41,275 bases of DNA from Ideonella sp. A 288 (GCF_002198735.1 NZ_MWLO01000140.1:1-41275); one strand, 5' to 3'; positions 25,419 to 34,696 are shown, counted from the stretch's first letter. Numbers and translations are program-made. Notes: generated by a model not told the origin, from the letters alone.

Positions 25419-25560
25419 GGTGGTCGAGCGTCCTGGAGGTGATCGGTCCGCCGGCGCACACGGCCCGCGGCCGGATCCAGTCTAGGGACGGCCCGCCACC
25501 GGCCATGCGTCGAATAAGATCGACTCGACCCCCCAGACCTGCCCACCGGACACCCCCACG

Positions 25561-26226
25561 ATGAGTTCAGCACTGCACCACCTGCCCGGCCGCACCAAGA
25601 AGCTGCCCCCGCTGCGCGTGGGTGTGGGCGGACCGGTGGGCTCGGGCAAGACGACGCTGGTCGAGATGCTCTGCAAGGCCATGCGCGAGCGCTGGGACCT
25701 GGTCGTCGTCACCAACGACATCTACACCAAGGAAGACCAGCGGCTGCTCACCGTGGCCGGTGCGCTGGAACCCGACCGCATCATGGGCGTGGAGACCGGC
25801 GGCTGCCCGCACACCGCGATCCGCGAAGACGCGTCGATCAACCTCGAGGCGGTCGACCGCATGCTCGAGAAGTTCCCGAACGCCGACATCGTCTTCATCG
25901 AGTCGGGCGGCGACAACCTGGCCGCCACCTTCAGCCCCGAACTCAGCGACCTGACGCTCTACGTCATCGACGTGGCCGCCGGCGAGAAGATCCCGCGCAA
26001 GGGCGGCCCCGGCATCACCAAGAGCGACCTGTTCGTCATCAACAAGACCGACCTCGCACCGCACGTGGGCGCCGACCTGGCCGTGATGGAGGCCGACACG
26101 CGCCGCATGCGGCCCGACCACGCGAACTCGCGCCCCTACGTGATGACCAACCTGAAGACCCGCGAGGGCCTGGCCGAGGTGGTCGACTTCATCGAGCGGC
26201 GCGGCCTGCTGGTGGCCGGCGCCTGA
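25561..26226 (+). CDS. ureG: Urease accessory GTPase UreG
   Basis: The 221-residue protein has the G1 motif [13 protein letters not shown], the nickel-binding [32 protein letters not shown] and the base-recognition NKTD. Length and sequence are normal for UreG, the GTPase that carries nickel to the urease activation complex. The ATG at 25561 is divergent from the lipoprotein gene across 142 bp, and an AT-richer patch (GAATAAGAT near 25512) may belong to its promoter. It lacks the His-rich N-terminus of some UreG proteins, which matters because no ureE is present in the window. Confidence 0.95.
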   Translation: MSSALHHLPGRTKKLPPLRVGVGGPVGSGKTTLVEMLCKAMRERWDLVVVTNDIYTKEDQRLLTVAGALEPDRIMGVETGGCPHTAIREDASINLEAVDRMLEKFPNADIVFIESGGDNLAATFSPELSDLTLYVIDVAAGEKIPRKGGPGITKSDLFVINKTDLAPHVGADLAVMEADTRRMRPDHANSRPYVMTNLKTREGLAEVVDFIERRGLLVAGA

Positions 26227-26338
26227 GGCACGGGCGCGGCCGCCGCCCGAGGCAGGCGGCTCACCCGCACGACAGGGGATGCGGGCCCGCCGAGGCCGCG
26301 CGTATCATCGTTCGGCACAGGACCAGCAGGGGCACGGC

Positions 26339-27259
26339 ATGGCAGGCGACGGCATGTTCGACTTCGACTTCAAGGGGCTGTCCCGGACCGAGTTGCTGGG
26401 CCGCTCGGCCAAGGCCATCGGGGCCGGCGCCTCGAACCTGGGCGTCGGCGATGCCGCCGCCCCATCGGCCGCCGACGCCGCCCGCACGGCGGCCACCGGC
26501 CTGCTGGCCGCCCTCGACCAGGAGGTGGCCGAGTTCGCCGGCTTCCCCGAGATCGTGCCGCTGGAAGCGCGGCACTTCGAGGCGCACGGCATGAAGCCGC
26601 CCGCGCGCTTCGAAGACCTGAGCCGCCAGCACCGCTTCTACTGGCTGCGCATCCCGATGACGCTGCGCCCGCTGCAAGACCGGCCCTTCGTCAAGCTGCA
26701 GTGCGCGGTCGAGTTCAACCCCGGCGTCGCGGCGGCCCACCTGCGGCCGGTGGCGCAGATGATCCTGCCCGACCGCAAGTTCCAGCAGATGCTCGCGGCA
26801 AACACTTCGCTCACGCTGGGCATCGGCGAAGACTTCGAGTTCGAGGCCAAGGGCCAGGCCGACGTGGGCACCGCCGACACGCTGTCGGCCAATGGCAAGG
26901 CCAGCGTCGATGCCAAGGCCGCGGCCAGCGCCGGCATGACCGTCGGCCCCTTCCAGTATTCGTTGAAGAAGGCCGTGGTCAACCACAGCGGCACCGGCAC
27001 CGAGAAGGTGTTCTGGACGCTCGATGGCGCCGAGTTCTTCGAAGAGCAGGAGCCCGTGCTGGTGGTCGTGCTGCGCGTGCCGAACGAGGTCACCGAACTG
27101 CACGTGGCCGCGGCACTGCAGGCCTTCCACGACATCCATTGGCTGGTCTCGTCGGTGGGCAACTTCTTCACGCTGCTGGGCGACCGCATGGCCGGCTTCT
27201 TCAAGAAGGGGGCGCCGGCCACGCACACCCAGGTGTGGAACCTCACCCCCCGGCTCTGA
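26339..27259 (+). CDS. Unknown protein, first gene of the CHAT-FHIPEP operon
   Basis: I do not recognise this 306-residue protein. It has an acidic N-terminus (MAGDGMFDFDFKG), an Ala-rich helical stretch to residue 65, and a central part predicted mostly beta. That centre includes a Gly/Ala/Asp-rich segment (residues 165-205) of low complexity. The C-terminus is amphipathic and hydrophobic: IHWLVSSVGNFFTLLGDRMA then FFKKG. No signal peptide or clear membrane helix is seen. The ATG at 26339 is the first good start; a possible -10 (TATCAT, 26303-26308) lies upstream. Only 22 bp separate it from the CHAT protease gene, so I infer it is a partner, substrate or effector of that protease. Confidence 0.75.
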   Translation: MAGDGMFDFDFKGLSRTELLGRSAKAIGAGASNLGVGDAAAPSAADAARTAATGLLAALDQEVAEFAGFPEIVPLEARHFEAHGMKPPARFEDLSRQHRFYWLRIPMTLRPLQDRPFVKLQCAVEFNPGVAAAHLRPVAQMILPDRKFQQMLAANTSLTLGIGEDFEFEAKGQADVGTADTLSANGKASVDAKAAASAGMTVGPFQYSLKKAVVNHSGTGTEKVFWTLDGAEFFEEQEPVLVVVLRVPNEVTELHVAAALQAFHDIHWLVSSVGNFFTLLGDRMAGFFKKGAPATHTQVWNLTPRL

Positions 27260-27281
27260 GCGCCGCCACCGCCTGCCGCCC

Positions 27282-28835
27282 ATGGGAACCATGACCGTGA
27301 CGGTGCTCGACCTGACGCGGGTCGAGGTGCTCACGGACGATGGCGCCCAGGCCTCGGGCCGCCTGCGCTGCGACAAGCTGCGCGAGGCCACGATCGAGGT
27401 GCTCGAGGCCTGGGTGCGCAAGAGCTCGGCCGTCACCCGCGCCGAGCTTCAGGTGCTGGGCGAGCACCTGTTCGAGATGCTGTTCGACGGCGAGGTGCGC
27501 CAACTGCTGCTCGAGCGGCTCGACCTGGCCGAGCCGCGCCACCCGCTGCACCTGCGCCTGGTGTTCGACGAGCCCGCCCGCATGCTGGCGCGCTACTCGT
27601 GGGAATACCTCTACATGCGCGAGGGCGGCGGCACCGCCTTTTTCCTGTCCACCTACGTGAAGCTGGCCCTGTCGCGCTACATGCCCAGCCGCCGGCGCGC
27701 AGAAACCCTGGCGCCCGCCGAGGGCACGCTGAAGATCCTGATGGTGGTGGCCGAGCCCAAGGAACTGGCGCTCGGCGCGGTGGCTGCCTCCGTCGTGATC
27801 GACGCGGTGAAGGGCGTGGCCGAGGCCATGAGCCGCGGGCAGCAGGTCGAAGGCCGCGGCCTGCTGCGCTGCGCCACCGAGGTGAGGGAACTGCACGAGG
27901 CCACCAGCCGCACGCTGTTCGACGCGGTGGCGGCCTTCCAGCCGCATGTGCTGCACCTCGTCGGCCACGGCCGCTTCGACCGGCTCAACAACCGTGGCGA
28001 GGTGGCGCTGCTCCGTGAAGACCTGACCACCACCGACTGGGTCGACGACCAGGACTTCAAGGACCGGGTGCAGGCGCTGGACCACCCACCCAAGGTGGTG
28101 GTGCTGCACCTGTGCCAGGGCGGCGAGGTGGCCTTCGAGCGCAATTTCGCCGGCATGGCGCCGCAGCTCGTCACCGCCGGCGTGCAGGCGGTGATCGCCA
28201 TGCAGCACCCCATCTCCAACAACGCCGCCACCTGCTTCGCGCGCGATTTCTACGAGCGGCTGGGCCGGGGCGAGCCGGTGGACCGGGCCGTGCACGCCGG
28301 GCGCCGGGCGGTGTCCATCAGCGACCGCGAGCTGGTCGCCGCGCACGCCTTCGGCACGCCCGTGCTGTACCTGCGGGCCTCGGACGGCATCATCCTGCCG
28401 CAGGACCAGCCGACGCCGCCGCCGGCCGGGGCGCCCGGTGGCCGCGCGGGCAACCGGTCCACCGCCGGTGGGCCGCTGCCGGCCACCCGGCCCACCGCCG
28501 ACGGCGGCTACACCGATCTGGCCGCGCCGGCACCCGACGCCGCCCTGCCGCCCATGCCCACCGTGGGCGGCACGGTGGCCAACGTGCTGCTGCTGCAGCC
28601 CGGCTCGGCGCCGGGCGGCGATACCGACCCGCTGCGCCGCATGCGCAAGGCCGGCCTGCTCGAAGCGGCACAGCGCCGCGTGGGCACCGACAGCGTCAAG
28701 GCCATCACCGCCCTGGGCAAGCTGCCCGGCGGCGACGAGGCCCGCGCGGCGCTCGAGCGGCTGATCGACGACAGCAGCGACGACGACCCCCTGCTGCCGG
28801 TGTGGGTGCGCATGCTCGGCGCCCTGGACGGCTGA
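27282..28835 (+). CDS. CHAT-domain caspase-like protease
   Basis: The 517-residue protein shows the CHAT plan. A helical N-terminal part includes YSWEYLYMREG (the PWE-like motif) and FFLSTYVKLALSRYMP. A caspase-fold core follows, with catalytic His229 in LHLVGHGRFD and Cys278 in VVVLHLCQGGEV. A Pro/Gly/Ala-rich linker (residues 370-440) leads to a small C-terminal helical domain with the acidic DDSSDDD. CHAT proteases cleave partner proteins in bacterial immune and cell-death systems such as Craspase and gasdermin operons. Both catalytic residues are present, so it should be active. ATG 27291 is an alternative start nine bases on. It is followed 14 bp later by the TPR-FHIPEP gene. Confidence 0.9.
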   Translation: MGTMTVTVLDLTRVEVLTDDGAQASGRLRCDKLREATIEVLEAWVRKSSAVTRAELQVLGEHLFEMLFDGEVRQLLLERLDLAEPRHPLHLRLVFDEPARMLARYSWEYLYMREGGGTAFFLSTYVKLALSRYMPSRRRAETLAPAEGTLKILMVVAEPKELALGAVAASVVIDAVKGVAEAMSRGQQVEGRGLLRCATEVRELHEATSRTLFDAVAAFQPHVLHLVGHGRFDRLNNRGEVALLREDLTTTDWVDDQDFKDRVQALDHPPKVVVLHLCQGGEVAFERNFAGMAPQLVTAGVQAVIAMQHPISNNAATCFARDFYERLGRGEPVDRAVHAGRRAVSISDRELVAAHAFGTPVLYLRASDGIILPQDQPTPPPAGAPGGRAGNRSTAGGPLPATRPTADGGYTDLAAPAPDAALPPMPTVGGTVANVLLLQPGSAPGGDTDPLRRMRKAGLLEAAQRRVGTDSVKAITALGKLPGGDEARAALERLIDDSSDDDPLLPVWVRMLGALDG

Positions 28836-28849
28836 CCACCGAGACCGCC

Positions 28850-31800
28850 GTGCCGAACCCCGTCGTCCCGCCCACCGTCGCGTCGCGCGCCGACGCCTGG
28901 CTGGCCGGCGAGCCATCGCTGGGCGCGCCTGGCGACGCGACGGGCTGGCGGGCCGAGGTCGGCGCGGCCACGGTGCGGGCGCTGCGCGAGGCCTGGCGCG
29001 CCCCGCCCGAGTCGCTGTCGTCGGCGCGGTCGGCCGTAGCGCAGCGCCTGGCCGAGCTGGAGGACCTGCGCGCCGCGCTGCAGCGCGTGGCCGAGCGCAT
29101 CGACCGCGACGCCCGCGTCGCCGCGCAGCTGGCACGCTTCGATGACGCCTGGCGGGCGCAGTGCCGGCAGCGCTGGGGCCGCGTGCCGTCCGACCCGGCC
29201 GACGCCGCCGCGCTGCTGCGGGGCTGGCAGCGCGAGCTGGGCGAGGCCCTGGCGGGATGGCGGCTCGACGCCTGCCACTGGCTGGTCGACCAGCCCTGGC
29301 CGGCCCTGCCCGCAGAGCCGGTGGCGCGCGCCGCCCGGGCGCTGCGTGCGCTGGCCGACCACGGCGACGCCACCGGCACCGTGGCCTGGCTGGACGGGCT
29401 CACCACCCGCGACGGCCCACTGGCCGACGGCGCGGCGGCCGAGTGGCGCGGCGCGCTGCTGGTGCTGAAGGCCCGCGTGCAGATGCAGGACCCGCCCACC
29501 CGGGACGCGGCCCTGGACGCCGCCCACGCCACGCTGGAGGCCGCCACCGCCGCCGCGCGCGGCGCCGGCACCGCAGCACTGGTGGACGCCGCCTGGGGCG
29601 AGCTGCTGGTGCGGCGCCAGCGCCCGTCCGACGCCCAGGCGGCCTTCGACCGCGCCCTGGCCGCGGCGCCCGACCGGCCCGACGGTGCCCTCGGCCGTGG
29701 CCAGCTCGACGCCGCCGAAGGCCGGTGGGCCGACGCCGACCGATGGTTCGACCTCGCCGTGCGGCGGGCGCTGGACACGCTCGACCCGCTGGCCACCCTG
29801 CAGCGGCTGCGCCTGCGGTGCCCGGCGCGGGCGCTGCTGCGCCTGGCCGAGGCGCTGGCCGGGCAGCCTGGCCTGGACGCGTCGATGGCGCGTCAGGCGG
29901 TCGACCTGGCGCTGGCCCGCACCGATGACGGGCTCGATGACGCGCTTCGCGCGCGCGCGCTGCGGTTGCGCGCCGACGCGCTGGCGGCCGACCCGGCCGC
30001 GGCCGGCGCTGCGGCGGCCGACCTGCGCGAGGCGGCACGCCTGCTGGTGGCCACCGATGCGGCCGGGGCGGTGGCGCTGTTCGAGCGCGCCGAGGGGCTG
30101 GCGCCGGGCGATGCCGAGGCCGGCTGGCGCCGGGCCGACGCGCTGCTGATGGCCAGTCACCGACCCGTGTGGCCCTATGTCGACCCGGCACAGCTCGAGG
30201 CGGCGCGCGCCGCCTGGCAGCGGCAGGCGGCGCTGGCCAAGCCGCGCGCGCCCTTCGGCTGGGCCTACCTGACGCGGGCCGTCGTCGCCGAGCGGCAGGC
30301 CGAACTCGCGCAACCGTCGCGCGACACCCTGCTGTGGCAGGCCGTCGAACTGGCCGAGAGCGCCCTGCTCTTCGACACCCGCCACGGCTATGCCTGGTCC
30401 ACCCTGGCGCGGCTGCACCGCGGCCTCGACAACGCCGAATGCGCCCTGCAGGCCAGCGGCCAGGGCGTCGAGCACTACGCGGCCGACGTCTACACGCTCG
30501 AAGAGCGTGTGATCATGCTGGTCAACACCTGCCGCTATGTGCAGGCGCTGCCGGCCATCCAGCGCTTCCGCGAACTGGGCGGCAGCGGCGACTGGGTCAA
30601 CGCCGCGCAGGCCCATGTGCTGCTTCACACCCACGACGGCCTCGAGGGCACGCCCAACCCCGGCGTGCTACGGCAGGCCCTGGCGCTGACCGACGGCATG
30701 GGCGAGGAGATCTGGCGCTGGCCCTGGATCGTGCGCGACCGCGCCCGCATCCTCGAGCGCCTGGGCCGCCCCGCCGACGCCGACGCGCAATGGCGCCGCC
30801 TGCTCGACCCGCGCATGGAAATCACGGCGGGCGACCGGTCCGACCGGGCGCTGGCGCTGCTGTTGTGCGGCGAGATCGAACCGGCCCTCAGCCTGATCGG
30901 CGAGTTGCTGGCCGACACGCAGCCCTCGCAGCGCGAGTCGAGCGAGCGCCTGCTGTCGCTGGCGCTGCTGCTGCGCCAACAGCCGGGCGATCTGGCGCAG
31001 GCACAGGCGCATTTCGATGCCGCGCTGGCGCTGTCCACGCCGCTGAGCCTGCGCGCCTGGCTGGTCGGCGTGGGCGCCGACGCGATGGTGCGGCTGGGCC
31101 GCGACCCGGCGGCCACCGATGCGCAGCGCACGCTGCTGCGGCAGATGATCGACCAGGCCACCCGCGCCATGCACAGCCTGCCGCGCCACGACAACCCGGT
31201 GGCCGAACTGCGCCACTTGCTGGCCGAAGAGCCGGCCTTCTTCGCCGCCGGCTCGCTGCCGCGGCGCGGCCTGCTCGCGACACTGGGGCGAGCCTGCGCC
31301 GAGGCCGGCGATTTCGCCGCGGCGCTGGACTGCCATGCCGAACTGGCCCGCCTCGAGCCTGACCCGTGGCAGCAGGCCGTCGAGGCCACCGTCGAGGGCT
31401 GGGCGGCCTCGCTCGGGAAGGGGGGCGACCACGCCACCGACGCCGAGGTGGCCGACGCGGCGCTGCGGCACCTCGCCGCGCACGGGCTCGACGACATGGC
31501 CGCGGCGCAGGCACTGCGCGCCCGGCGGGCCCGTGCCATGTCCGCCCCCCGCGGTGCCGACGGCCCGGCGGCCGGCCGCCGAACGGTGGAAGGCCTCGCG
31601 GCCAAGTTGTTCGGCGAGGCCGCGGTGGCGGCCAGGATCGAGTCGCTGGCGGCCCAGGTGACGGCCGCGCCGCAGGCCGACCCGGCCGACCTGATCGATT
31701 TGCTCGACCCGCTGCAGCGCGACCTGCGCCTGCACGCGTCGGCGTCGCGCAGCGCCGGCTACGGCCTGGTCGTCGCGCCGCTGCGGCTGTACCTGGGCGC

Positions 31801-32830
31801 GGCCGTCGGCGCGCTGGCCAGCCCCGACACCTTTGCCGCCGAGGCCTGGGCGCCACTGCGCCACCGCGTGCTGCAGGCCACCGGCCTGCGGCTGCCCGAC
31901 GTGGCGCTGCAGGAGCTCAACCCCGAATCGGGCCACGACAACGCCTACCTCATCGCGATGGACGACCTGGGCCTGGCGCTGGGCCAGGTGCGCCCCGGCG
32001 AGCGCTTCGCGCCGGTGCCGATGCGCCGGCTGCTGGCCGCGGGCGTGCCGGCGGCTCTGCTCACAGAAGCCACCGATCCGCGCGGCGGCGGGTGGGGCTG
32101 CTGGGTGCCGCCCGCGGCCTGGCCGGCCGCCAGCGACGCCGGCATCGAACTGTGGGCCGACGAACTGGCCTTCATCGTCGAGCATGTCGACGCCGTGCTG
32201 CGGCCGGTGCTGGCCGAACTGTTCACCCTCGAGCAGGCCGTAGCCTGGCTGCGCCAGGACGGGCGCGGGCCGGGCGGCGACGACGGCCCGCTGCGCCAGC
32301 AGATCAGCGCCGACCCGACCGACCTGCTGCTGCTAACGCCACTGCTGCGCTCGCTGCTCGCCGAAGGCGTGTCGATCGACGACCGCGAGGCCATCGTGTC
32401 GGCCTTCGTGCGCGCCCGCGGCGACGGCCTGGATGCCCTGCTGCGCCAGGCGCGCCAGGCGCTGCGCGCCGCCCTGCCCGGCAACGCCACCGGCGTGCGG
32501 CGCCTGGCGCTGCCGTCCGAGCTGGAGTTCGAGCTGCTGGCCTGGCTCGACACCGAGCGCGGCCGCAGCTGGATCGCCATGCCCGCCGCCGACACCCAGG
32601 CCATGCTGGCCGCGCTGCGCGACCTGCTGCCGGCCGACGGCATGCGCCGGGCGCTGGTGGTGCAGTCGCCCGAACTGCGGGCGCCGCTGCAGCGCCTGGC
32701 CGCGCTCGAGCACCCGGGCGTGCTGCTGCTGTCGCGCGACGAGGTGATCGGCGACGTCGAAGGCGACGACGGCGCGGACCGCGCGCAGGCGGGCGGGGCG
32801 GCCACGGCGGCGGCCGGAGGTGCGGCATGA
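28850..32830 (+). CDS. Giant TPR protein with C-terminal FlhA/FHIPEP-like domain
   Basis: The 1326-residue protein is almost entirely helical and Ala/Leu/Arg-rich. TPR-like repeats are visible around residues 243-308, 496-557 and 797-840. From about residue 960 it resembles the cytoplasmic domain of the export protein FlhA/SctV: FAPVPMRRLL, GWGCWVPP, a VEHVDAVLRPVLAELF helix, LLTPLLRSLLAEGVSIDDREAIV (the vsIRdl-type helix, about 1160-1188) and SPELRAPLQRLAALEHPGVLLLSRDEV near the end. No membrane segment is present. The GTG start at 28850 follows the CHAT stop by 14 bp; no ATG fits. I infer a scaffold or sensor for the CHAT protease. Confidence 0.8.
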   Translation: MPNPVVPPTVASRADAWLAGEPSLGAPGDATGWRAEVGAATVRALREAWRAPPESLSSARSAVAQRLAELEDLRAALQRVAERIDRDARVAAQLARFDDAWRAQCRQRWGRVPSDPADAAALLRGWQRELGEALAGWRLDACHWLVDQPWPALPAEPVARAARALRALADHGDATGTVAWLDGLTTRDGPLADGAAAEWRGALLVLKARVQMQDPPTRDAALDAAHATLEAATAAARGAGTAALVDAAWGELLVRRQRPSDAQAAFDRALAAAPDRPDGALGRGQLDAAEGRWADADRWFDLAVRRALDTLDPLATLQRLRLRCPARALLRLAEALAGQPGLDASMARQAVDLALARTDDGLDDALRARALRLRADALAADPAAAGAAAADLREAARLLVATDAAGAVALFERAEGLAPGDAEAGWRRADALLMASHRPVWPYVDPAQLEAARAAWQRQAALAKPRAPFGWAYLTRAVVAERQAELAQPSRDTLLWQAVELAESALLFDTRHGYAWSTLARLHRGLDNAECALQASGQGVEHYAADVYTLEERVIMLVNTCRYVQALPAIQRFRELGGSGDWVNAAQAHVLLHTHDGLEGTPNPGVLRQALALTDGMGEEIWRWPWIVRDRARILERLGRPADADAQWRRLLDPRMEITAGDRSDRALALLLCGEIEPALSLIGELLADTQPSQRESSERLLSLALLLRQQPGDLAQAQAHFDAALALSTPLSLRAWLVGVGADAMVRLGRDPAATDAQRTLLRQMIDQATRAMHSLPRHDNPVAELRHLLAEEPAFFAAGSLPRRGLLATLGRACAEAGDFAAALDCHAELARLEPDPWQQAVEATVEGWAASLGKGGDHATDAEVADAALRHLAAHGLDDMAAAQALRARRARAMSAPRGADGPAAGRRTVEGLAAKLFGEAAVAARIESLAAQVTAAPQADPADLIDLLDPLQRDLRLHASASRSAGYGLVVAPLRLYLGAAVGALASPDTFAAEAWAPLRHRVLQATGLRLPDVALQELNPESGHDNAYLIAMDDLGLALGQVRPGERFAPVPMRRLLAAGVPAALLTEATDPRGGGWGCWVPPAAWPAASDAGIELWADELAFIVEHVDAVLRPVLAELFTLEQAVAWLRQDGRGPGGDDGPLRQQISADPTDLLLLTPLLRSLLAEGVSIDDREAIVSAFVRARGDGLDALLRQARQALRAALPGNATGVRRLALPSELEFELLAWLDTERGRSWIAMPAADTQAMLAALRDLLPADGMRRALVVQSPELRAPLQRLAALEHPGVLLLSRDEVIGDVEGDDGADRAQAGGAATAAAGGAA

Positions 32831-32909
32831 ACCTTCCCGCCCAGCCGCCGTGGGACCGGCATGCGCGTGCCTCGCGCAGGGGGTCGCCGGGCCACCGGAG
32901 GCTTGCGCC

Positions 32910-34619
32910 ATGACGGCCGCGCCGCGCCCGCTGCTGCTGGCCGAGTTGACGCTGCCCACGCGCTGGCGGGCGCTGGGCGAGCCCGCCGCGCGCGACGCCG
33001 CGCGGCAGGCCTGCGTGGCCGCGCTGCAGGCCGTGCTGGACGACTGCGGGCTGCCCGCCAGCGCCGACGTGATCCTGCATGCGGCGCCCGCCGACGCCCG
33101 GCGGCTCGGCCCCGCCCGTGCGCCCATGCTGCGCGTGGGCAGCGCGCACTGGCACGGCGCCGCCGCCCGGCAGGCCGAAGTGCACGCGTCGGTGCTGGGC
33201 CAACCGCTGGCGGCGGCGCACTTCGACACCCCCGACTGGCTGGAAGACGCGTCCGCCGTGGCCGACCCTCGGTTGCCGGCGTTCGTCGGGGCGTTGTGCG
33301 AGACCATGGCGCGCCGCCACCCGTCGGCCCTGCTGACGCCGCCGGTGGCCGCCGCGGTCGCCGATGCGCTGGCACGCCGCGGGCTGGCGATCGAGCCCGC
33401 CCGGCTGCCGCGCCTGCGCGTGGCGCTGCAGCGCGTGCTGGCCATGCACCTGCCGGTGGACGACCTCGACCGCATCGCCGAGGCCTGGCGCGAGGCCGAG
33501 GCCGGCCGCTCGGGCGACGACGCGCTGGCCGAGGCCCTGATCGACCGCCTGGGGCCGGCGCCCATCGCGCTGCACCTGTCGCGCCGCACGCTGCAGGCCT
33601 GGAGCACGGCCTGCGCCAGCGACCGCGACCTGGCGCCCAGCCTGCGCGAGGCGATGTACTTCGACCTCGGCCTGCACACCGCCGACTGGACCCTGCGGCC
33701 CGACGACACACTGCCCGACGGCAGCTTCGTGCTGCAGATGGGCACCTGCCGGTCGCCGCGCCTGCAGGGCCTGGCGGCCGACCAGCGGCTGCTGGGCGGC
33801 CTGGCGGCGGGGCCGGCCACAGCGCACCACGCACTGCACCCGCTGACGCGGCAACCCATGCGCCTGGCCGCGCTGGCCGACGAGCCCGCCAGCGCCGCAC
33901 TGGGCCCGCTGGGCCATGCGCTCACCTACCTGGCCGCCCTGCTGCGCGAGCTGGCCCCCTGCGCGCTGCTGCGCCAGCGGGTGGCCGAGGCGCTGCGCGC
34001 GCCGACGGTCGTCGGGCCCGAACTGGCCCGCGCCTTCCTGGGCCGCCATTCGCTGGAAGGCCTGACACGCGTGTTGCGCGGCCTGCTCGACGAGCAGGTG
34101 TCGATCCGTCACCTCGCGCGCATCGTCGAGGCGCTGTGCGATGTCGACTGCATCGTCGCGGACGGCACCGGGCTGATCGTCTTCGACGACCGCCTGCCGG
34201 TGCGCGAACGGCCACCCGAGGGCCAGGCCCTCGAGCCGGGACTGCTGCTGGCGCAGGCGCGGCGGGCGCTGAAGCGCCAGATCACCGCCGCCGCCCTGGC
34301 CGGCCGCAGCCAGTTGCCCTGCCACCTGATCGACCCCGAGGTCGAACGCCTGCTGGCCGGGCCGCGCGCTGCGGACGCCGACGACGTGTCGGGCCCGCTG
34401 ACGCTGGCGCAGCAGCAGTCGTTGCTGGACACGCTGCACGCCGACCTGGACGCGCCCGTGGGCGAGCCGCCGCCGGTGCTGCTGACCAGCGCCGAGGCTC
34501 GCCCCGTGCTGCGCGACCTGCTGCGCCACGCCTGGCCGCACGCGAAGGTGCTGGCCTTCAACGAACTGCGGCCCGACATCTCGCTGCAGCCCCTGACGCG
34601 CAGCGGCCTGGCCGACTGA
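32910..34619 (+). CDS. Second FlhA/FHIPEP-like soluble protein
   Basis: The 569-residue protein ends in an even clearer FlhA cytoplasmic-domain pattern: LEGLTRVLRGLLDEQVSIRHLARIVEAL (residues 380-408), LPCHLIDPEVERLL, LTLAQQQSLLDTLHADL and LLTSAEARPVLRDLLRHAWP, then VLAFNELRPDISLQPL. The N-terminal 280 residues resemble nothing I can name. There is no membrane domain, unlike true FlhA. The ATG at 32910 has GGAG 9 bases upstream and lies 79 bp after the TPR-FHIPEP gene. With that gene it may form a hetero-oligomer, since FlhA cytoplasmic domains assemble nine-membered rings. The last codons lie in the first of three 23-bp tandem units. Confidence 0.8.
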   Translation: MTAAPRPLLLAELTLPTRWRALGEPAARDAARQACVAALQAVLDDCGLPASADVILHAAPADARRLGPARAPMLRVGSAHWHGAAARQAEVHASVLGQPLAAAHFDTPDWLEDASAVADPRLPAFVGALCETMARRHPSALLTPPVAAAVADALARRGLAIEPARLPRLRVALQRVLAMHLPVDDLDRIAEAWREAEAGRSGDDALAEALIDRLGPAPIALHLSRRTLQAWSTACASDRDLAPSLREAMYFDLGLHTADWTLRPDDTLPDGSFVLQMGTCRSPRLQGLAADQRLLGGLAAGPATAHHALHPLTRQPMRLAALADEPASAALGPLGHALTYLAALLRELAPCALLRQRVAEALRAPTVVGPELARAFLGRHSLEGLTRVLRGLLDEQVSIRHLARIVEALCDVDCIVADGTGLIVFDDRLPVRERPPEGQALEPGLLLAQARRALKRQITAAALAGRSQLPCHLIDPEVERLLAGPRAADADDVSGPLTLAQQQSLLDTLHADLDAPVGEPPPVLLTSAEARPVLRDLLRHAWPHAKVLAFNELRPDISLQPLTRSGLAD

Positions 34620-34661
34620 CGCGCAGCGGCCCGAGCGACTGACGCGCAGCGGCCCGAGCGG
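34593..34661. repeat. Three tandem 23-bp units spanning the stop codon of the FHIPEP gene
   Basis: Units start at 34593, 34616 and 34639, each beginning CTGACGCGCAGCGGCC. The first encodes the last residues (LTRSGLAD) and supplies, with the second unit, the TGA stop. The pattern mirrors the array at the Rieske gene end (same unit length, shared GGCCCGAGCG core). Confidence 0.75.
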
Positions 34662-34675
34662 GGGCCGACCGACGC

Positions 34676-34696
34676 GGGGCGGGACGGGCCCGCCCC
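34676..34696. terminator. GC-rich hairpin between convergent FHIPEP and apbC genes
   Basis: GGGGCGGG-ACGGG-CCCGCCCC forms a perfect 8-bp stem between two convergent genes. No T tract follows on either strand, so termination, if any, would be of the hairpin-only or Rho-assisted kind. Confidence 0.4.

Noticed and set aside
27243-29135. Long minus-strand frame antisense to the CHAT gene
   Set aside because: His/Gln/Arg-rich composition is typical of the reverse complement of a GC-rich gene; the plus-strand protein has catalytic motifs.
26339-34619. Reading the FHIPEP genes as part of a flagellar or type III secretion locus
   Set aside because: No membrane domain in either protein and no FliPQR, FlhB, ATPase or ring gene nearby; the neighbour is a CHAT protease.
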